From positions 1 through 62,528 of the forward strand of contig JAJZDM010000008.1 in NCBI GenBank assembly GCA_021806005.1: a stretch of 62,528 nucleotides of DNA, given 5' to 3'. This document shows positions 21,070-29,789 of this stretch, one piece after another. This stretch comes from Acidobacteriota bacterium (GTDB lineage Bacteria; Acidobacteriota; Terriglobia; Terriglobales; Acidobacteriaceae). The position numbers and the translations under genes were made by a program. The first letter of the stretch is position 1. Each line of letters starts with the position of its first letter. The notes beneath the pieces were generated by a model that did not search any database, was not told the DNA's origin, and saw nothing but the letters and a program-made list of their open reading frames with translations.

Positions 21070-22629
21070 ATGCCGTCTCTCTCTCCCCGAGTCCCACTTC
21101 CCGGCAGCCAACGCGGCGCGCACCCCAGCGCAACCGATGCCGGACCCGCCGCACCCAACCAGATCCTCAGCGTCTCCCTTCTGGTCCGCCGCAGAACACC
21201 ACTCTCCCTCGACGAACTACCCGAGGGCCGCGTCACGCGCGAGGAGTTCAACCGCAGATTCGCCGCCGACCCCGCCAGCTTCGCCACCCTGCGCCGCTTC
21301 GCCCATGAATTTGGCCTTACCGTGGACGAAGCCTCCTCCAGCCTGCCGCGCCGCACCCTGGTGCTCCGCGGGCCGGTGCGCAACCTCGAACAGGCCTTCG
21401 GAGTCCAGTTGCACAACTTCCAGGTCGAGGAGAGCCGCTTCTGCACCTTTACCGGAGAGATCTCACTACCTCAGGAGCACGCCGAGTTGGTCGAAGCCGT
21501 GCTCGGCTTGGACACACGCCCCCTGGCCCGGCCTCACATCCGAATCCTCAGCCCGCCCGAAAGGCTCCAGGCGCAACAGGCCGGAGCCAGCTACAACCCT
21601 CCCCAGGTCGCCGCGCTCTATAACTTTCCTGCCAGCGTCACCGGCGCGGGCCAGACCATCGGCATCATCGAACTTGGTGGCGGCTACAACCCCAGCGACC
21701 TCAGCACCTACTTCTCCAGCCTCGGCCTGGCCACGCCCACCGTCACCTCGATCTCCGTGGACGGCGGAGCCAACGCCCCCACCACCGCCAACAGCGCAGA
21801 TGCCGAAGTCGCGCTGGACATCGAGGTAGCCGGCTCCATCGCCAACGGCGCAGCCATCGCCGTCTACTTCACACCCAACACCGACCAGGGGTTCATCGAC
21901 GCCATCACCACCGCCATCCACGACACCACCCACAATCCATCTATCCTCTCCGTCAGTTGGGGAGCGCCAGAGGCAAGCTGGACCTCCTCCTCGCTCTCCG
22001 CGCTCAACGACGCATGCAAATCCGCCGCCGCTCTCGGCATCACCATCACCGTCGCCGCCGGCGACCAGGGATCCGGCGACGGCCTCAGCGGCAACAACGT
22101 TGACTTTCCCGCCTCCAGCCCCTACGTCACCGGCTGCGGGGGAACCCAACTCACCAGCAGCGGATCCACCATCATCAGCGAGGTCGTCTGGAACGATGGC
22201 AGTCAGGGCGGAGCCACCGGCGGCGGCGTCAGCAACGTCTTTCCCCTGCCCTCCTGGCAGGCCAGCGCCAACGTTCCCGCACCCACCACCGCCTCCGGCG
22301 GCCGCGGCGTCCCAGACGTCGCTGGCGACGCCTCACCAACAACCGGCTACAACATCCTCGTCGACGGCCAGCAGGAGGTCGTCGGCGGCACCAGCGCCGT
22401 CGCGCCTCTATGGGCCGCACTCGTCGCCCTCATCAACCAGGGCCGCGGCACCTCCGCCGGCTTCCTCAACCCCACGCTCTACGCCAATCCCGGCGCCTTC
22501 CACCCCATCACCTCCGGCAACAATGGCGCCTTCTCCGCCGGCCCCGGATGGAACGCCTGCACCGGCCTCGGCTCACCGATAGGACTAGCGGTCGCGAAGG
22601 CGCTGGGCGATTCCTCTTCAACCGCCTGA
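21070..22629 (+). CDS. Pro-kumamolisin / sedolisin serine-carboxyl peptidase (S53)
   Basis: The 519-residue protein has an activation pro-domain (residues ~30-165) and an S53 catalytic domain. The Ser-Glu-Asp triad is visible as Glu246 and Asp250 (DAEVALDIEVAG) and Ser442 (GGTSAVAPLWAAL), with the oxyanion Asp332 in AAGDQGSGDG. These enzymes are secreted acid endopeptidases that mature by removing the pro-domain. No classical signal peptide is seen, as for some bacterial kumamolisins. The ATG at 21070 is chosen because GAGGTGA lies just upstream and because the longer frame runs into an intergenic repeat. It stands alone; an acidic habitat would fit. Confidence 0.93.
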   Translation: MPSLSPRVPLPGSQRGAHPSATDAGPAAPNQILSVSLLVRRRTPLSLDELPEGRVTREEFNRRFAADPASFATLRRFAHEFGLTVDEASSSLPRRTLVLRGPVRNLEQAFGVQLHNFQVEESRFCTFTGEISLPQEHAELVEAVLGLDTRPLARPHIRILSPPERLQAQQAGASYNPPQVAALYNFPASVTGAGQTIGIIELGGGYNPSDLSTYFSSLGLATPTVTSISVDGGANAPTTANSADAEVALDIEVAGSIANGAAIAVYFTPNTDQGFIDAITTAIHDTTHNPSILSVSWGAPEASWTSSSLSALNDACKSAAALGITITVAAGDQGSGDGLSGNNVDFPASSPYVTGCGGTQLTSSGSTIISEVVWNDGSQGGATGGGVSNVFPLPSWQASANVPAPTTASGGRGVPDVAGDASPTTGYNILVDGQQEVVGGTSAVAPLWAALVALINQGRGTSAGFLNPTLYANPGAFHPITSGNNGAFSAGPGWNACTGLGSPIGLAVAKALGDSSSTA

Positions 22630-22724
22630 AGATCAGCTCAACCCCGCAGCGACGCCTCCCGGCTACCGGACCTCGCGCCCACGGCGAAGTAGCAACTCGC
22701 GCAGACTCGGGCAGCGACTGCCTC

Positions 22725-23297
22725 TCATCCGGCAGCGGCGGGCTTGGGCAGGTAGGTTCTGCTCACGTTGACGTAGCCCTCGCGCGCCACAATCTTTCCC
22801 CGCTCGCGATACATCGCCTCGTCCTGCGGCTGCACGGTTGCCAGGCCATCCACATAACGGTTGTACATGCAGAACGCGGCAGCGATTAGAACCGTATCGT
22901 GAATCTCAAGATCCGTCGCACCCAGGCTGCGCGCTCGCTCCACATCGGCAGCGGTCACCTTCTTGCCGCTCTGCTGCACCTTGGCCGCAATCACCAGCAG
23001 CGCCTTCAGCTTCTCGGAGATATGTGCGTGCTGGAAGTCCGCCTTCACCCGGCTCACCAACGCTTCATCCCCTTCCAGGTGTGCCGCCGCAATCGCCCCA
23101 TGAATGCTCTGGCAATAGTGGCAATCATTCAGGTAAGAGGTGTAGGTTGCGATCAGCTCGCGCTCTCCGGAGCTAAGCGTATGAGCATCACAGAGCAAAA
23201 CCTGAACAATCTCGTTCAGAGGCTTTGCCGTCTCGGGGCGAAACGCCATGGCGCTGCGAATACCATAGAGTCCATCAGGCAGGGTGATGTGTGGCAT
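22725..23297 (-). CDS. AhpD-like carboxymuconolactone-decarboxylase-family protein (peroxidase-related), paralogue 1
   Basis: The 190-residue protein is all-helical with the AhpD redox motif CHYCQSIHG (CxxCxxxH). This supports peroxidase or disulfide-reductase chemistry rather than lactone decarboxylation. It begins MPHITLPDGLYGIRS, as do two further copies at 34401-34940 and 35010-35582, with nearly identical ERELIATY and AAAFCMYNRYVDGL segments. The open frame extends to 23711, but homology to the paralogues sets the start at 23297. It stands alone between the sedolisin and the GH54 gene. Physiological reductant and substrate are unknown. Confidence 0.85.
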   Translation of the reverse strand: MPHITLPDGLYGIRSAMAFRPETAKPLNEIVQVLLCDAHTLSSGERELIATYTSYLNDCHYCQSIHGAIAAAHLEGDEALVSRVKADFQHAHISEKLKALLVIAAKVQQSGKKVTAADVERARSLGATDLEIHDTVLIAAAFCMYNRYVDGLATVQPQDEAMYRERGKIVAREGYVNVSRTYLPKPAAAG

Positions 23298-23705
23298 CTT
23301 CGTCAGTCCTTTGCAGTTTGGTTGGGAACCAGAGCGCCTTTGCAAGGGCTCCGTGTTCACGTCGAAGTCTAGCCTCACCTTGACGGAACTGCCATCCACC
23401 AAATGGAGGAGGCCCGACCAACCGACGTCTGGCCCCGCAGCGAAGGAAGCTATCGAAGACGCGGACCACCTCGACGTCAAAAGAACAGAGCACTTTAGCG
23501 ATACCATGGACTGCGAAGCCGACTGCTCGGCTGCGCGCTCGCGTATCGACAAAGCGATCCATGGTTGGCTACCATAGCCGACATCCGGGCTCAATCGTCC
23601 CGAGGCTCCATCGTCCTCGTGCTCAATGCGAGAGTTCCGCGGTCCGGATGGAACTGCTAGGCCGCCAGGACAAACCTCAAACGCAAACGAAGAGGCAAAC
23701 ATCCC
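23298..23705. other. 408-bp gap between the AhpD-like gene and the GH54 gene
   Basis: Open frames on both strands cover this stretch but none resembles a known protein and none has a ribosome site at a sensible place. It must contain the divergent promoters of the AhpD-like gene and of the arabinofuranosidase gene. No repeat or strong palindrome was seen. Confidence 0.45.
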
Positions 23706-24740
23706 ATGCAACTTCAGTTAAAGTTCCCTTTCGCCAAGGCCCCATGTTTCAAAGGAATCCTCCTCTTGCTCGCAATCGCCCAGGGCAGCATCGCTTCCGC
23801 GTATGCGTCCACGCGCAGACCCTGCGATATCTTCGCCCCCCAGACCCCCTGCGTGGCGGCCTACAGCACCACCCGCGCTCTTTATCGCAACTACACCGGC
23901 CCGCTGTACCAGGTCATGCGTCAGTCCGATAAAGCTTCCATCAACATCGGCCTTCTCCGCGACGGTTACGCCGACGCCTCCCGGCAGGATACATTCTGCG
24001 CCCACACCTCCTGCGCCATCCTCAAGATCTACGATCAGTCTCCCGGACATAACGACCTGATCCCTGCCCCTCCCGGCGGAGCAGCCCATGGTCCCGGACC
24101 CAACGGGTACGACCTCCCTGCTGCGGCCAACGCGCTTCCGCTCTCCATACACGGACATAAGGTCTTCGGCATCGCCATCTCTCCCGGAGAGGGCTACCGC
24201 GACGACGCCCCTGTCGGCACAGCGATCAACGGCCAGCCTGAAGGCGTCTACATGGTCACCTCCGCCCTCCATCTGAACTCGAAGTGTTGTTTTGATCTGG
24301 GGAACGCCGAGATCAACAACCTCGACAACGATGCCGGACACATGGACGCCATCAACATCATGTGCAAGGGTGACCCATGTCAGCCCAATGCCGGGCTTGA
24401 TATGGAGAATGGCATCTACGGCCATCTGCTGGTGCCTGCCGATACCAGCTTTGTCACTGACATGGGCGCCAACGACGGCCAGCACTCCTACGCCATCTAC
24501 CAGGGCAACGCCCAGTCCGGAAAACTGACGAGCACCGGCGCCATCCCTCTTCCCAAAGGCTACCAGCCCATGCTGCAGGAAGGAGCGATCATCCTCGGCA
24601 CCGGCGGCGACAACAGCAACTGGGCCTCAGGTTACTTCTTTGAGGGTGTGATGACCACAGGCATGCCAAACGCCGACGCCATGCAGTCCGTGCAACGCAA
24701 CATCGTAGACGCCCGCTACGCCGGTCAACTCAAGCCATAG
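23706..24740 (+). CDS. Secreted GH54 alpha-L-arabinofuranosidase, catalytic domain only
   Basis: A signal peptide (FKGILLLLAIAQGSIASAYA) precedes the GH54 start motif RRPCDIFAPQTPCVAAYSTT and TRALYRNYTGPLYQV, closely resembling fungal AbfB. The vicinal cysteines are Cys194-Cys195 (KCCFDLGNAE). The likely nucleophile is Glu234 (DMENG) and the likely acid/base is Asp302 (GGDNS), by comparison with the Aspergillus enzyme; these assignments are by eye. The enzyme removes arabinofuranosyl side groups from hemicellulose. At 344 residues it lacks the C-terminal arabinose-binding domain (CBM42) of fungal homologues. The released pentose could feed the sugar-acid genes a few kilobases upstream. GAGG lies 11 nt before the ATG. 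Confidence 0.9.
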   Translation: MQLQLKFPFAKAPCFKGILLLLAIAQGSIASAYASTRRPCDIFAPQTPCVAAYSTTRALYRNYTGPLYQVMRQSDKASINIGLLRDGYADASRQDTFCAHTSCAILKIYDQSPGHNDLIPAPPGGAAHGPGPNGYDLPAAANALPLSIHGHKVFGIAISPGEGYRDDAPVGTAINGQPEGVYMVTSALHLNSKCCFDLGNAEINNLDNDAGHMDAINIMCKGDPCQPNAGLDMENGIYGHLLVPADTSFVTDMGANDGQHSYAIYQGNAQSGKLTSTGAIPLPKGYQPMLQEGAIILGTGGDNSNWASGYFFEGVMTTGMPNADAMQSVQRNIVDARYAGQLKP

Positions 24741-24767
24741 AGCCACAGACCCGCACTCCTCCGAAAC

Positions 24768-24803
24768 CCGATGCAGTCGCAGCAAACGCTGCGACTGCAT
24801 CGG
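24768..24803 (+). terminator. 16-bp perfect hairpin after the GH54 gene, no U-tract
   Basis: CCGATGCAGTCGCAGC and its exact complement are separated by AAAC, starting 28 nt after the GH54 stop. No T-run follows, so termination would be non-canonical; otherwise it protects the 3' end of the message. Confidence 0.5.
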
Positions 24804-24962
24804 AGCCATGGAAGCCTCGCTGCCTGCCGGGGCCCTACAAGCCCTCTGAGCTTATTCCTTATCCAGCCTGCGAATGCTCCGCCATGGGGAGGCTACTCCT
24901 TGTGGCGGTCTTTTTCTGAGAACCGCAGGGTAGATCATGCTACTCAGCCTCTCTTTATAAGC

Positions 24963-24981
24963 AACAACCCCAAGGGTTGTT
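24963..24981 (+). promoter_or_regulatory. Small hairpin directly before a ribosome site
   Basis: AACAACCC, a 3-nt loop and GGGTTGTT form an 8-bp perfect stem that ends one base before the AGGAGAG ribosome site of the gene starting at 24994. It may modulate translation of the outer-membrane protein. Confidence 0.3.
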
Positions 24982-24993
24982 CAGGAGAGCTTG

Positions 24994-25758
24994 ATGGCAG
25001 CACCGCAGTTCGCCTTTCCGTCCGAGACCTTACGATCCCTGATCCTGGCTTGTACGGTTGCATGGATGGCTGGGCCTCACATAGTCGCTCAATCCGCTCC
25101 GCCAACGATCACGCGCCAGATGTTCACCCCTGAGACGGACATCTCCCTTGGCATATCGGGTCAGCTAACACCTACGCGCACCTCCTTGCAGTATGCTGAA
25201 TCTCTCTCCGGCCCCACGGTGTCCCAAACGACACAGGGCACATCTCCATCGGCGGGCGTCCTCGGCGTGATCCATCAGGCCATCTACTCATGGCTTGGCT
25301 ACAACATCAACCTTGGCTACAGCCGGTTTCCGGAGAGGTACTCGCGAGGGGAGGCCTCCAGACCCACGTCTCCCACCGAATATCCGCCCTCCAGCTTCTC
25401 CCAGGGCTCAATCCGGACGAACATGTATGAACTGACCATGGCCTATTCCATTCAGGGGCCGCGAACAGAGCGATGGAGTACCTCCGCGCAAGTCGGAGCC
25501 GGTGGCCTCTTCTTCCTCCCGATCCATAACCCCTCTCCTTTCGCCGTGCAATGTCGTCCGGCAATGGTCTTCGGAACCGGGTTCACCTACATGCTCTCGT
25601 CGCATCTCAGCCTCCGGGCGGAGTACCGCGGCCTCTTCTACAAGAACCCCACCTTTCACAACTCAAACACGTCTGTACCCATCTCAGACTTCTTTGTCGT
25701 CACCAATGAGCCTACCGTCAGCGTCGTCTACATCTTCGGCCACAAGAGCACGAGATGA
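24994..25758 (+). CDS. Predicted outer-membrane beta-barrel protein of unknown function
   Basis: The 254-residue protein has an N-terminal hydrophobic export signal (about residues 13-33, ending HIVAQSAPP). A chain of amphipathic strands rich in Tyr, Ser and Gly follows (YNINLGYSRFPERY, YELTMAYSIQG, MVFGTGFTYMLSSHLSLRAE). It ends with a strand VSVVYIFGHKSTR, the pattern of small OmpA-like or OmpW-like barrels. AGGAGAG is placed 5-6 nt before the ATG. It is 46 nt upstream of the sugar-phosphate transferase gene and probably in the same transcript, so a link to surface polysaccharide is possible. No specific family was recognised. Confidence 0.65.
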   Translation: MAAPQFAFPSETLRSLILACTVAWMAGPHIVAQSAPPTITRQMFTPETDISLGISGQLTPTRTSLQYAESLSGPTVSQTTQGTSPSAGVLGVIHQAIYSWLGYNINLGYSRFPERYSRGEASRPTSPTEYPPSSFSQGSIRTNMYELTMAYSIQGPRTERWSTSAQVGAGGLFFLPIHNPSPFAVQCRPAMVFGTGFTYMLSSHLSLRAEYRGLFYKNPTFHNSNTSVPISDFFVVTNEPTVSVVYIFGHKSTR

Positions 25759-25804
25759 CCCGGCAGATTCAACGGCTGTCACCCGCAATCGAGGACGCAA
25801 ACGC

Positions 25805-26701
25805 ATGGCTTTGAAACAAGGGAACGTCGATCTGTCGCATACTTCCCATCCAACCACCCTCTTTCTCATTCGCGGCGCCAAGCCACAGGCGGACATGCAT
25901 CAGGAAGATCTGAGCCGTTGGTCCCGTTCCTCCTTCAAACGCCTCTTTGACTGCATTTGCATCCTCTGCTCTCTCCCGGTCACGCTCCCCGTACTCATCG
26001 CCACCGCCATCGCGGTCAGGCTCGCCTCTTCGGGCCCTGTCCTCTTTCAGCAGATACGCGTCGGGCGCGGTGGAAGGCATTTTACGATCTTCAAGTTCCG
26101 CACCATGCCCGTCTCGTCAGGCTCGGATCCTCGCCCTGACGTGACAACCGTCGCCAATCAGCGATTCACGCCGATCGGGCGCTTTCTGCGGCGCTCGAAA
26201 CTCGATGAACTGCCCCAACTCTTCAACATCCTGCGCGGAGATATGAGTCTGGTTGGGCCACGTCCAAAGCTCCCCAGCCACCAGATGGACCCACTTTCCT
26301 GCCGCCCTGGCCTCACGGGACGAGCGACTCTCGCATTCTCCAAAGAAGAAGAAGCTCTTAGTTCTTTACCACACGCAACCTTGGACGCCTTTTATCGGAG
26401 CGTCGTTCTTCCGGTAAAGCAGACTTTGGACGCTCACTACATGCGGCAAGCAACCTTCCGGTCTGATCTCTCACTCATCTTTCGAAGCCTTGCCGCCAAG
26501 GATACCGGCCGGGATATCATCACTCTGCTCTCGCCCGGGATAGTCGGTGCCCATCCGGACAAACCAAGCGATCCAACCACAGCCCTCACTTTAGAAGCGC
26601 AATCGCGCGTCGATCTGGATGGACCGTGGACCGCCGGGCTCATAGAGGGAACTGGTCGAGCCGAAACTCTGGTTCAGCATCAGGGCAGCCTGCCCGAATA
26701 G
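25805..26701 (+). CDS. Bacterial sugar transferase (polyprenyl-phosphate hexose-1-phosphate transferase)
   Basis: The 298-residue protein fits the WbaP/EpsL-type catalytic domain that starts exopolysaccharide or O-antigen repeat synthesis on undecaprenyl phosphate. It has the membrane-inserted segment FDCICILCSLPVTLPVLIAT and the core motifs GPVLFQQIRVGRGGRHFTIF and FKFRTM. RRSKLDELPQLFNILRGDMS and LVGPRP follow. The chain then departs from the usual RPGITGWAQV (here RPGLTGRATLAF). GAGGA lies upstream of the ATG at 25805. Its last 37 codons overlap the convergent TonB-receptor gene by 111 nt, which is unusual. No other polysaccharide genes are adjacent. Confidence 0.87.
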   Translation: MALKQGNVDLSHTSHPTTLFLIRGAKPQADMHQEDLSRWSRSSFKRLFDCICILCSLPVTLPVLIATAIAVRLASSGPVLFQQIRVGRGGRHFTIFKFRTMPVSSGSDPRPDVTTVANQRFTPIGRFLRRSKLDELPQLFNILRGDMSLVGPRPKLPSHQMDPLSCRPGLTGRATLAFSKEEEALSSLPHATLDAFYRSVVLPVKQTLDAHYMRQATFRSDLSLIFRSLAAKDTGRDIITLLSPGIVGAHPDKPSDPTTALTLEAQSRVDLDGPWTAGLIEGTGRAETLVQHQGSLPE

Positions 26702-29700
26702 GAAGTCGGTGGTCACCGCATTCATGTAACCGAAGTCCGGATGATTGAACAGGTTGTAAGCCTCTCCACGCAGCTCAAGACCCAGCCTGCCTCGGATCGC
26801 GATCTCCTTGCGGAAGTCGATGTTGATTTGTTGCTCCCCAAAGCCACGCAGCTTGTTCCTGGGCGCATCTCCGGCCGAACCCGGCGCAGGCAGCACAAAA
26901 GCTGGATTCGCGGCGTTGGGGCCGCCATTGAACATTCGACCGCCAGGATACTTTGACCCATACAGGTAAAGTGGTCGTCCAGGGATCAGATCATCGCCGC
27001 TGTAGTAGCGGTTGCCCGTCGCAGGGTCCGAGTAGATCGTCCCCAGTGGCGTCACCGGGAATGCGGTTCGCAAGGATAACAGACCGTCTGCGCCCCACCC
27101 GCCAAGGACGCCCCTCCTCAACCAATTGCCAGAAAGCTTGCGCTCGGTCCACGAGACCGCTGCCTCCAGATTCTGCCGAACGTCGAACTCCGAATTGCTG
27201 CGGGTGAGCGGCCATGCGGGGTCCGTGGATCCGTAGTCCAGCGCGTGGGACCATGTCCAGTCCGCAAGCGCCTGTACTCCCGGGGAGATCGACCGCTGAA
27301 ACTTCACCTGCAGCGCCTGGTAATTCGAGGTGATTCCGTTCGGGAAGGAGATGACCTCACCAAACTCCGGATTCCCGGCGCTTACATTCGTACGCCGTTC
27401 CAGCAACAACCTGCGTCCGGCCGCACCAACCCAGGAGGCGGTGAGCGCCTGATCTTTTCCAAAGGCCTTCTCCACCGAACCATTCCACTGCAACACAAAC
27501 GGTAGCTGCAGGTGCTGTGGGAAGTCGAAGACCGGACTAGCGGTATACGGCGCGGCCGGAGCCGCAGAGAAATCGAGCTGAGCGGTTGTCACCGGCACGG
27601 GGACGTTCTCCAGATGCGAGGTCGCCGAAAAGCCCAGCGCGCTGAAAGCGCCCATCGCCGCGCGGTTATCCGTTTCGAAGAAGACCCCGCCGCCAGCCCG
27701 TAGCACCAACTCCCGGCCAGGATGCCTGTCCGCGCTCCAGGCAACCCCGAACCGAGGAGCAAAGTTGAGCCAGTTCGTCTTCCACAGCGGAGAGCCGCGC
27801 GGAGCAAGCTGCAGCGAAGCAGGAGAAGCCACGTCCCCACGCAGCGCGTAAGCATCGTTCCCTTCCCGTCCGTGCGGCGGCGGGTTCACCTCCCAACGCA
27901 CTCCCGGCGATAGCGTCACCTCTCGCGAAACGTGCCATTCATCCTCTACAAACCCGGCAAACTCGTTGAAGACCGGTGTCGCCTTTTCGGCCTTCGTGAT
28001 CGAGATGTCAGAGGCCAGATTCTGCAGAATCGACGGCTCATTGAAGTAATCCGCCTCAATCGTCAGCGAAGGAGGGTCTACAGTAGAGAGCAGATGCCGC
28101 ACATCCAACCCAAACTGCAGCAGATGATGCTCCCGCTGATACGCGATCGTGTCCCTCAGATTCCACTCGTCGAGCGACCCGGATGCCTCATCCGTATTGA
28201 CCTCAGAGCTGCCGGCTCCGGCGATTTGAAGAAAGAAATCGCTGCTCTCAGAGCTTGAACCCGACGGCGCCCCCAGCAACACATTCAAGGGAAACTTCTC
28301 GAAACCGTCGTAGATCAAATAGCCGATCGTCTGCGTCTGCAACAAGGAGTGAGTCGTTGCGTACCCGGCTCGCAGATCGTTGGCGATCGCCGAAGAGATC
28401 TGGGCCGTCCAGCCCGCGGTCAATGTCTGTGTATGGACGGAGTTGAGAGTCAGAGAGGCCAAGGATGCCGATTGGCTGTTGCTGGGTGTATTGCTGTACC
28501 GGATAAAAGCGGATGACCCGCGAGTGAACGTATGGTCGAGCCGGACGGCAACCGCATCCACACTGTCCGGATAAGGTGTTGGATTCTCACCCGCCGCACT
28601 GAGTCCCAAGTGGGGAACCGCCAACCTGAGGCTCGTCGTATTGTAGGCAAGTAGCGGAAGAATCGGTTCAAGCGCAGGTGGCGCCTCGGTGAACATCTCG
28701 CTTGAGGGCACAAACTGCACAAATAGACCCGTTGGCTGCTCAACCTGAAGCCCTTCATAGGAGAAAAAAAGAAACGTTCGGCTCAATCCATGGTCGATTC
28801 CAGGCAAGCTCAACGGAAACCCTAACGTACCGCCAAAATCATTCTGGTGGAACGGCATCGCGAAATATTGATAACGAAGGAACCCTGGATAGTACCGTAT
28901 AAACCAGTCAGCGGCGTCGGCCTCAAAGTTCCTGAAATAATCGAAGAATGCGCCATGGAACGCACTCGTTCCCGCCCGGGTGAGCAGACTGAACTGCCCA
29001 CCCGGGCCGCCGCCGTACTCCGCAGAGTACGACGAGCTGAGAACCCGGAACTCCTGCAGGGCGTCAACCGATGCAAGGCTCTGGGTCGTGCCGATAGCCG
29101 TTGTACCCGGCAGGTCGCCGGCGCTCGCAACCTTCTCATGCCCAGCCAGCGAACCGATGCCGATATCGGCAGACACGCCATCCACAGAGTAAGAGTTCGC
29201 CTCCGGCCGTTCGCCGTCCACGCTGAAATCTCCGTGACTCGCTCCCATCCCGGTAAAGTTCTGTGGCGTCTGCGTCAAGACCCCCGGCGTCATCGAGATA
29301 AGATCCTGAAAGCTGCGTCCGTCCAACGGGATGTTGGCCACAAACGTCCTGTCGACGATCGTGCTCATCGTGCCATCGACGGTGTTCAGCGCGAGCCCGG
29401 AACCATTCACCGTCACCGTCTGAAGGATGGAGCCGACCTGCATACGGATCAGAAGGTCTTTTGTCTCTCCAACATTCAGCGTCAAACCGGCGATCTGCAG
29501 CGTCCTGAAACCACTCCGCGCAATCTGCAGCACATACGTTCCCGGAAAGACGCCGGGGAGAAGAAAACCACCATAGCGGCTGGTCTCGCAATCATTCTCC
29601 GCTCCCGTCTGCGTATTGATCAGCTTCACCAGCGCGCTGCGAATCCGCGCTCCCGTCCCATCCTCCACCACCCCAGTTACATTCGCCGTACTCACCTGAG

Positions 29701-29749
29701 CCTGCACAGACCCGGCCAGCCATAGCATGGCCGATGCCAGCAGCCTCAT
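26591..29749 (-). CDS. Oar-like TonB-dependent receptor, partner of the sigma/anti-sigma fusion
   Basis: From the ATG at 29749 the 1052-residue protein starts with a signal peptide (MRLLASAMLWLAGSVQAQ). A carboxypeptidase-regulatory-like domain follows (NVTGVVEDGTGARIRSALVK, residues ~20-105), then a plug domain (SFQDLISMTPGV, VDGVSADIG) and a large beta-barrel with Oar-type features (GGPGGQFSLLTRAGTSAFHG; LRGEAYNLFNHPDFGYMN). It probably imports oligosaccharide or other large ligands across the outer membrane. It directly follows the sigma-factor fusion gene. A TTG at 29782 with GAGGG just upstream would leave a 7-nt gap and is an equally good start. The 3' end overlaps the convergent sugar transferase by 111 nt. 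Confidence 0.88.
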   Translation of the reverse strand: MRLLASAMLWLAGSVQAQVSTANVTGVVEDGTGARIRSALVKLINTQTGAENDCETSRYGGFLLPGVFPGTYVLQIARSGFRTLQIAGLTLNVGETKDLLIRMQVGSILQTVTVNGSGLALNTVDGTMSTIVDRTFVANIPLDGRSFQDLISMTPGVLTQTPQNFTGMGASHGDFSVDGERPEANSYSVDGVSADIGIGSLAGHEKVASAGDLPGTTAIGTTQSLASVDALQEFRVLSSSYSAEYGGGPGGQFSLLTRAGTSAFHGAFFDYFRNFEADAADWFIRYYPGFLRYQYFAMPFHQNDFGGTLGFPLSLPGIDHGLSRTFLFFSYEGLQVEQPTGLFVQFVPSSEMFTEAPPALEPILPLLAYNTTSLRLAVPHLGLSAAGENPTPYPDSVDAVAVRLDHTFTRGSSAFIRYSNTPSNSQSASLASLTLNSVHTQTLTAGWTAQISSAIANDLRAGYATTHSLLQTQTIGYLIYDGFEKFPLNVLLGAPSGSSSESSDFFLQIAGAGSSEVNTDEASGSLDEWNLRDTIAYQREHHLLQFGLDVRHLLSTVDPPSLTIEADYFNEPSILQNLASDISITKAEKATPVFNEFAGFVEDEWHVSREVTLSPGVRWEVNPPPHGREGNDAYALRGDVASPASLQLAPRGSPLWKTNWLNFAPRFGVAWSADRHPGRELVLRAGGGVFFETDNRAAMGAFSALGFSATSHLENVPVPVTTAQLDFSAAPAAPYTASPVFDFPQHLQLPFVLQWNGSVEKAFGKDQALTASWVGAAGRRLLLERRTNVSAGNPEFGEVISFPNGITSNYQALQVKFQRSISPGVQALADWTWSHALDYGSTDPAWPLTRSNSEFDVRQNLEAAVSWTERKLSGNWLRRGVLGGWGADGLLSLRTAFPVTPLGTIYSDPATGNRYYSGDDLIPGRPLYLYGSKYPGGRMFNGGPNAANPAFVLPAPGSAGDAPRNKLRGFGEQQINIDFRKEIAIRGRLGLELRGEAYNLFNHPDFGYMNAVTTDFLFGQAALMLNQSFGSTSSLYEPGGPRSIQIDARLRF

Positions 29750-29789
29750 CAGGACACGCTGACCAGCCCGAATCACCGGCAACTTACCC

